This document shows positions 60,661 to 64,000 of a DNA stretch of 64,000 nucleotides, one piece after another; positions within the stretch are counted from its first letter, which is position 1; each line of letters begins with the position of its first letter. The DNA is taken from assembly GCA_003151975.1 (NCBI GenBank), contig PLZD01000050.1, positions 1 through 64,000 on the forward strand. Direction: 5' to 3'. Made by a program: the position numbers and the translations under genes. Source of the stretch: Elusimicrobiota bacterium. Its GTDB lineage: Bacteria; Elusimicrobiota; Elusimicrobia; UBA1565; UBA9628. The notes beneath the pieces were generated by a model. It was not told the DNA's origin, made no database searches, and saw only the letters and a program-made list of their open reading frames with translations.

Positions 60661-61233
60661 ATGCTGCGCAATAGACCTAATTTTCTCCTCATCGCCGCGC
60701 TGGGCGCCCTGACGCTCGCCGCCTGCGCCCCCAAGCAGGTCAAGAAGGACGCCGCCGACCAAGCCAAGAACAAGGGCAAGAACGCAGCCGACCAGGCCAA
60801 CTACGCGCCGCCGACCGACGTCACGGAGGCCTCCCTGCGCGCCGGAGAGTTCGTCAACGTCGACGGCCTCGAGAATGTCCGCTTCGACTACGATAGCGCC
60901 AATCTGAAGGAAGAGGCCCTGACGGTCCTGAAGAACAACGGCGAGTACATCAAGAGCCACAAGGACGACGACTTCCTGATCGCCGGGTTCTGCGACGATC
61001 GCGGCACCATCGAGTACAACCTGGCCCTGGGCCAGAAGCGCGCCAAGCAGGTCCGCGAGTACTACATGAAGCTGGGCATCTCCGGCAACCGGATCGCGAC
61101 GATCTCCTACGGCAAGGAGAATCCCCTCTGCAGCGACGCCACCGAGGAATGCTGGGCCCAAAATCGCCGCGGCGAGACCCGCGCCCGCGCCCGCACCGCG
61201 TCCAACGGCACCACCGAACAGACGCCGCAATGA
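60661..61233 (+). CDS. pal: Peptidoglycan-associated lipoprotein Pal
   Basis: 190 residues. Lipobox LAAC (about Cys22), then an OmpA-like domain: VRFDYDSANLKEEAL, IAGFCDDRGTIEYN, LGQKRAKQVREYY. It binds peptidoglycan and links it to the outer membrane in the Tol-Pal complex. Clear Shine-Dalgarno GGAGGA. Overlaps the CpoB-like gene by ATGA. Confidence 0.95.
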   Translation: MLRNRPNFLLIAALGALTLAACAPKQVKKDAADQAKNKGKNAADQANYAPPTDVTEASLRAGEFVNVDGLENVRFDYDSANLKEEALTVLKNNGEYIKSHKDDDFLIAGFCDDRGTIEYNLALGQKRAKQVREYYMKLGISGNRIATISYGKENPLCSDATEECWAQNRRGETRARARTASNGTTEQTPQ

Positions 61234-62018
61234 CCCGGGCTCTGCTCCTGCTGGGGATAGCCTTAAGCCTCTCGTCCTGCGTCGCGACCCAGGCCGACGT
61301 CCTGGCGATGGAGAACCAAGCCGACAACTTGAAGGCGCAGATCACCGATCTCAAAGCCACCATCACGTCGATGCAGGCTAACCAGGCCGACCTATCCGTG
61401 CAGATGAAGCAGCTGCACGAAGACCTCAACGCCTACACCGAAACGAGCAAGGCCAACCAGGATCAAATGAGCCGGCTGGCCTCCAAGCTCGACGACATGA
61501 GCGCGGGAGTCAAGAGCTCGGTGGCTTCCATCGGCTCGACGCTGAGCGCGGCGCAAGCCAAGGGCCTCCAGGACCAGGCGAAGAGCCTCGAGGAGCAGAA
61601 GGCGGAGCTCGAGAAGCAAGCCGCCGCCGGAAACCCGACCGACCTCTTTAATACCGCCGACGTGCGGCTGCAGACCAAGAGCTTCGCGCTCGCGGCCAAG
61701 GGCTTCGAGGAGTATGTCGGGAAATTTCCCAAGGGCGCGCTGATCGACGTCGCGATCTTCAAGCTCGGCCAAGCCTATTACGGCGAGCGCAAGTGGGAAT
61801 CGGCGGGCCGGCAGTTTGGCACCGTGCTCGAGAAGTATCCCAAGAGCGAGATGACCGCCTCTTCGCGCCTGCTCTACGCGATGTGCCTGATCAGCATGAA
61901 GAAGAGCCTCACCGAGGCGCGGCAATATCTCGAGTCCATCCCCAACGATTTTCCGACAAGCCCCGAGGCCAAGGCCGCGGCGCGGGAGCTCAAGAAGCTG
62001 AGCAAGAAGGGCGCATGA
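61230..62018 (+). CDS. cpoB: CpoB/YbgF-like coiled-coil and TPR lipoprotein
   Basis: 262 residues from ATG 61230. Lipobox LSSC (Cys16), a coiled coil at about 25-125 and C-terminal tetratricopeptide repeats (AAKGFEEYVGKFPKGALIDVAIFKLGQAYY). CpoB coordinates peptidoglycan synthesis with Tol-mediated constriction. Usual CpoB is periplasmic without a lipid, so the lipobox is noteworthy. Confidence 0.85.
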   Translation: MTRALLLLGIALSLSSCVATQADVLAMENQADNLKAQITDLKATITSMQANQADLSVQMKQLHEDLNAYTETSKANQDQMSRLASKLDDMSAGVKSSVASIGSTLSAAQAKGLQDQAKSLEEQKAELEKQAAAGNPTDLFNTADVRLQTKSFALAAKGFEEYVGKFPKGALIDVAIFKLGQAYYGERKWESAGRQFGTVLEKYPKSEMTASSRLLYAMCLISMKKSLTEARQYLESIPNDFPTSPEAKAAARELKKLSKKGA

Positions 62019-63301
62019 GCCTCGCTCTTGCGCTCGCGCTCCTGCTCTCGGCGGCGCCCGCCCGCGCGGAGACCGACGTCTACATCAAGCTCGCGGGTCA
62101 AGGCGGCGCCGCGGTATTGCCGCTCGGCCTTCCCCCTTTCATCGCGCAGGACCCGGCCAAGACCGCGGACGCTCTCCTCGCCAAGCAAGCCCAAGACCTC
62201 GTCCGGGCGGACCTGATGCTCTCGCGCTACTTCAACATCATGGAAGACGGCCCGCATTTCGACGGCGCCAACGTCGCGGCCATCGCGCCCGACTGGAAGA
62301 AGCGTGGGGCCGCGTGGATCCTGCTCGTGCAGGTCTCGGCGCCCGAAAAGAAGCTCTCGATTTCCGCCAAGCTCTACGACGTCAACTCAGGCGAGACGAT
62401 CTTCGAGCGCTATTACCGCCAGGATGCCGACTTTCTGCGCGCGGCCTCGCATCGGCTCTCCGACGACCTCGTCAAGGCGCTGACCGGAAAGAACGGCATC
62501 GCGCACACCGAGATCGCCTTCGCCAACGATCAGAACGGGCATAAGGAAATTTTCATGGCCGACTACGACGGCGCCAACGTCCGCCAGCTGACCCACGACG
62601 CCTCCATCGATCTGCTGCCGCGCTTCTCGCCCGACCGCAAGCTGCTGGCCTTCACGACGTACAAGGAAAACAATCCCGATCTCTTCATGCTCGACCTCGA
62701 GCACGGCAAGCGCCTGCCCGTCTCGCAGGAGCAGGGCCTCAACATCGCGGGCGGCTTCTCGCCCGACGGGACCCAGCTGCTGATGACGCTCTCGCGGGAA
62801 AGAAGCCCGAACCTCTACGTGCGCAACATGACCGACGGCAGCGTGACCCAGCTCACCCAGCACTTCGGCGCCGACAGCTCGCCGACCTTCTCGCCCGACG
62901 CGGGCCAAGTCGCCTTCGTCAGCGACCGCTCGGGCAACCCGCAGATCTACATGCTCGACATGACGACGCAGCGCGCCAAGCGGCTCACGAACCTGAACTG
63001 GTGCGACAGCCCCTCGTGGTCGCCCACCGGTGAATGGATCGCCTTCGCGGGCCGCGTCAACGTCAAGGACCATCTCGATATTTATCTCGTCGACGTGACC
63101 GGCAACCAGATCCGCCAGCTGACCAGGCTCGCGGGCTCCAACGAGAATCCGTCGTGGTCTCCCGACGGCCGCTTCCTGGTCTTCACCTCGACGCGCGACA
63201 ACAAGAAGCCCGAGCTCTTCATCATGGACAACGACGGCTCGGCCCCGCACCGCCTCGTCGAGCTCCCGGGCGGAAGCTACACGCCGAACTGGTCGGACTA
63301 G
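62015..63301 (+). CDS. tolB: Tol-Pal system protein TolB
   Basis: 428 residues from ATG 62015 overlapping the CpoB stop (ATGA). Signal peptide ending near ARAETD, an N-terminal domain to about 160 and a six-bladed WD40-like propeller with repeated FSPDG motifs (RFSPDRKLLAFTT, GFSPDGTQLL, TFSPDAGQVAFVS, SWSPTGEWIAF, SWSPDGRFLVF). Binds Pal in the periplasm. Order pal-cpoB-tolB differs from the canonical tolB-pal-cpoB. Confidence 0.95.
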   Translation: MSLALALALLLSAAPARAETDVYIKLAGQGGAAVLPLGLPPFIAQDPAKTADALLAKQAQDLVRADLMLSRYFNIMEDGPHFDGANVAAIAPDWKKRGAAWILLVQVSAPEKKLSISAKLYDVNSGETIFERYYRQDADFLRAASHRLSDDLVKALTGKNGIAHTEIAFANDQNGHKEIFMADYDGANVRQLTHDASIDLLPRFSPDRKLLAFTTYKENNPDLFMLDLEHGKRLPVSQEQGLNIAGGFSPDGTQLLMTLSRERSPNLYVRNMTDGSVTQLTQHFGADSSPTFSPDAGQVAFVSDRSGNPQIYMLDMTTQRAKRLTNLNWCDSPSWSPTGEWIAFAGRVNVKDHLDIYLVDVTGNQIRQLTRLAGSNENPSWSPDGRFLVFTSTRDNKKPELFIMDNDGSAPHRLVELPGGSYTPNWSD

Positions 63302-63306
63302 AAGCT

Positions 63307-64000
63307 TTGCGCCAGATCGTTCTTCGCGGGACCGTAGTTCACGGCGACGGACGCGGCCGGCAGTTGGGCTTTCCCACGGCGAACATCAAGGTCGAAGGCT
63401 CGGTCCTGCCTGAATTCGGCGTCTATGAAGTCGAGGTCGCGAGCAAATTGCTTTCCCGCCGGCGCGCCGTCTGCAACGTGGGGCGCAGGCCCACGATCGA
63501 GGGCTCCAAAGACATCCACGTCGAAGTCCACATCCCGGATTTCTCCGGCGACCTCTACGGCCAGCGGCTGACGGTCGCCTTTTCGAGAAGGCTGCGCGGC
63601 GAGAAGAAATTCGACTCGCTCGACGACCTCAAGGCCCAGATCCGCGAAGACGTCGCGGCGCTCAACAGAACTCCGTGGTCATTATTCGCGGCCTTGGGCG
63701 CCGCCGTCGCGATCGCTTACGGCTTGACGCTGGCCGGGCCCTTCGTGATCGACGACATCGGATTCGTGCGCGACAACGCGGTCTTCCGCCTCCCCTTCGG
63801 CGATTTTCTGCGCGCGCTCTTCTCGGCCGACTATTTCCGGCTGACCGGCGAGCGCACCTATCAGCCGCTCGTGACCTTTCTCCACTACTTCATCCACGCA
63901 AGCCCGCTGGCCTGCCGCGCGTCCGGCTTGCTGATCCATGCGTTCAACGCGGTGCTCGTCTTCCTGCTCTGCCGCAAGCTGAGAGCCGGCGAGAGGAGCT
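63307..64000 (+). CDS. Riboflavin kinase domain fused to GT-C-type membrane protein (3' end outside window)
   Basis: 231 residues are visible from TTG 63307, 5 nt after tolB. Residues 1-118 are a riboflavin kinase (RibF C-terminal) domain: VLRGTVVHGDGRGRQLGFPT, NVGRRPTIEG, VEVHIPDFSGDLYG with the catalytic Glu73, and QIREDV. No FAD-synthetase domain precedes it. The frame continues without stop into a transmembrane helix at about 125-143 and VIDDIGFVRDNAVF, RTYQPLVTFLHYF and LLIHAFNAVLV, the start of a GT-C protein of PMT/TMTC type. This combination is new to me. A frameshift that removes a stop cannot be excluded but nothing suggests one. Confidence 0.85.
   Translation, partial: MRQIVLRGTVVHGDGRGRQLGFPTANIKVEGSVLPEFGVYEVEVASKLLSRRRAVCNVGRRPTIEGSKDIHVEVHIPDFSGDLYGQRLTVAFSRRLRGEKKFDSLDDLKAQIREDVAALNRTPWSLFAALGAAVAIAYGLTLAGPFVIDDIGFVRDNAVFRLPFGDFLRALFSADYFRLTGERTYQPLVTFLHYFIHASPLACRASGLLIHAFNAVLVFLLCRKLRAGERS

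Overview
The window is high-GC bacterial chromosome, densely packed and read on both strands. A Tol-Pal module (Pal, CpoB-like, TolB), many lipoproteins and Sec-exported proteins, and type II/IV-type pseudopilins point to a diderm. The mix of pseudopilin-like proteins, a small GNVGIG-type stalk protein and enzymes carrying a signal peptide plus a Pro/Ala-rich leader reminds me of Elusimicrobiota. That assignment is an inference from gene style only. I see no rRNA, tRNA, CRISPR array, transposase, phage gene or replication origin, and no stretch above about 170 bp lacks a gene.

Layout. 1-9.4 kb: an RRM protein, two divergent HExxH-type secreted proteins, a phosphatidylserine-synthase-like/lipid-kinase-like fusion, exported unknowns and an NlpC/P60 lipoprotein. 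9.4-12.8 kb: a cold-shock protein and a GT-C/TPR membrane protein. 12.8-19.1 kb: a tight molybdenum-cofactor operon (xdhC, an aminotransferase, moaA, a moaC-mogA fusion, moeA, moaD, moaE, a YaeQ-like gene). 19-29.6 kb: a ChaN-like protein, a six-hairpin glycosidase-like protein, an exported PD-(D/E)xK-like protein, enoyl-CoA hydratase, VanX-like dipeptidase, S-adenosylhomocysteinase and small unknowns. 29.7-38.3 kb: rhodanese, ABC exporter, exported unknowns, SDR and DUF2891. 38.3-46.2 kb: GspB-like protein, a fluoride-riboswitch-controlled crcB/DUF190 operon, Nudix hydrolase, a pseudopilin cassette and a DUF2157/DUF4401-like pair. 46.2-64 kb: transglycosylase, LemA/TPM operon, subtilisin, DsbA/MauE pair, receiver and PAS-GGDEF proteins, phosphoglycerate mutase, SulP transporter, a HAD-like leader protein, YfhO-like protein, Tol-Pal, and at the edge a riboflavin-kinase domain fused to a GT-C membrane protein.

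Three window-wide patterns stand out. (1) Seventeen genes have a sigma70-type -10 hexamer exactly 6 nt before the start codon, so transcription would begin at the ATG/GTG (leaderless mRNAs). A minority of genes have clear Shine-Dalgarno sequences. (2) A recurring intergenic element, roughly RGGCCYAAA-N(5-9)-RGGYCY, lies upstream of nine mostly exported-protein genes. (3) All ten convergent gene pairs meet within -11 to +7 bp, three sharing a CTAG or TTAG stop.

The most unusual single genes are the riboflavin kinase/GT-C fusion (63307-end), the lipid-enzyme fusion (3895-5778) and the exported nuclease-like protein (21755-23440). The last two share a related N-terminal leader although their catalytic domains are unrelated.
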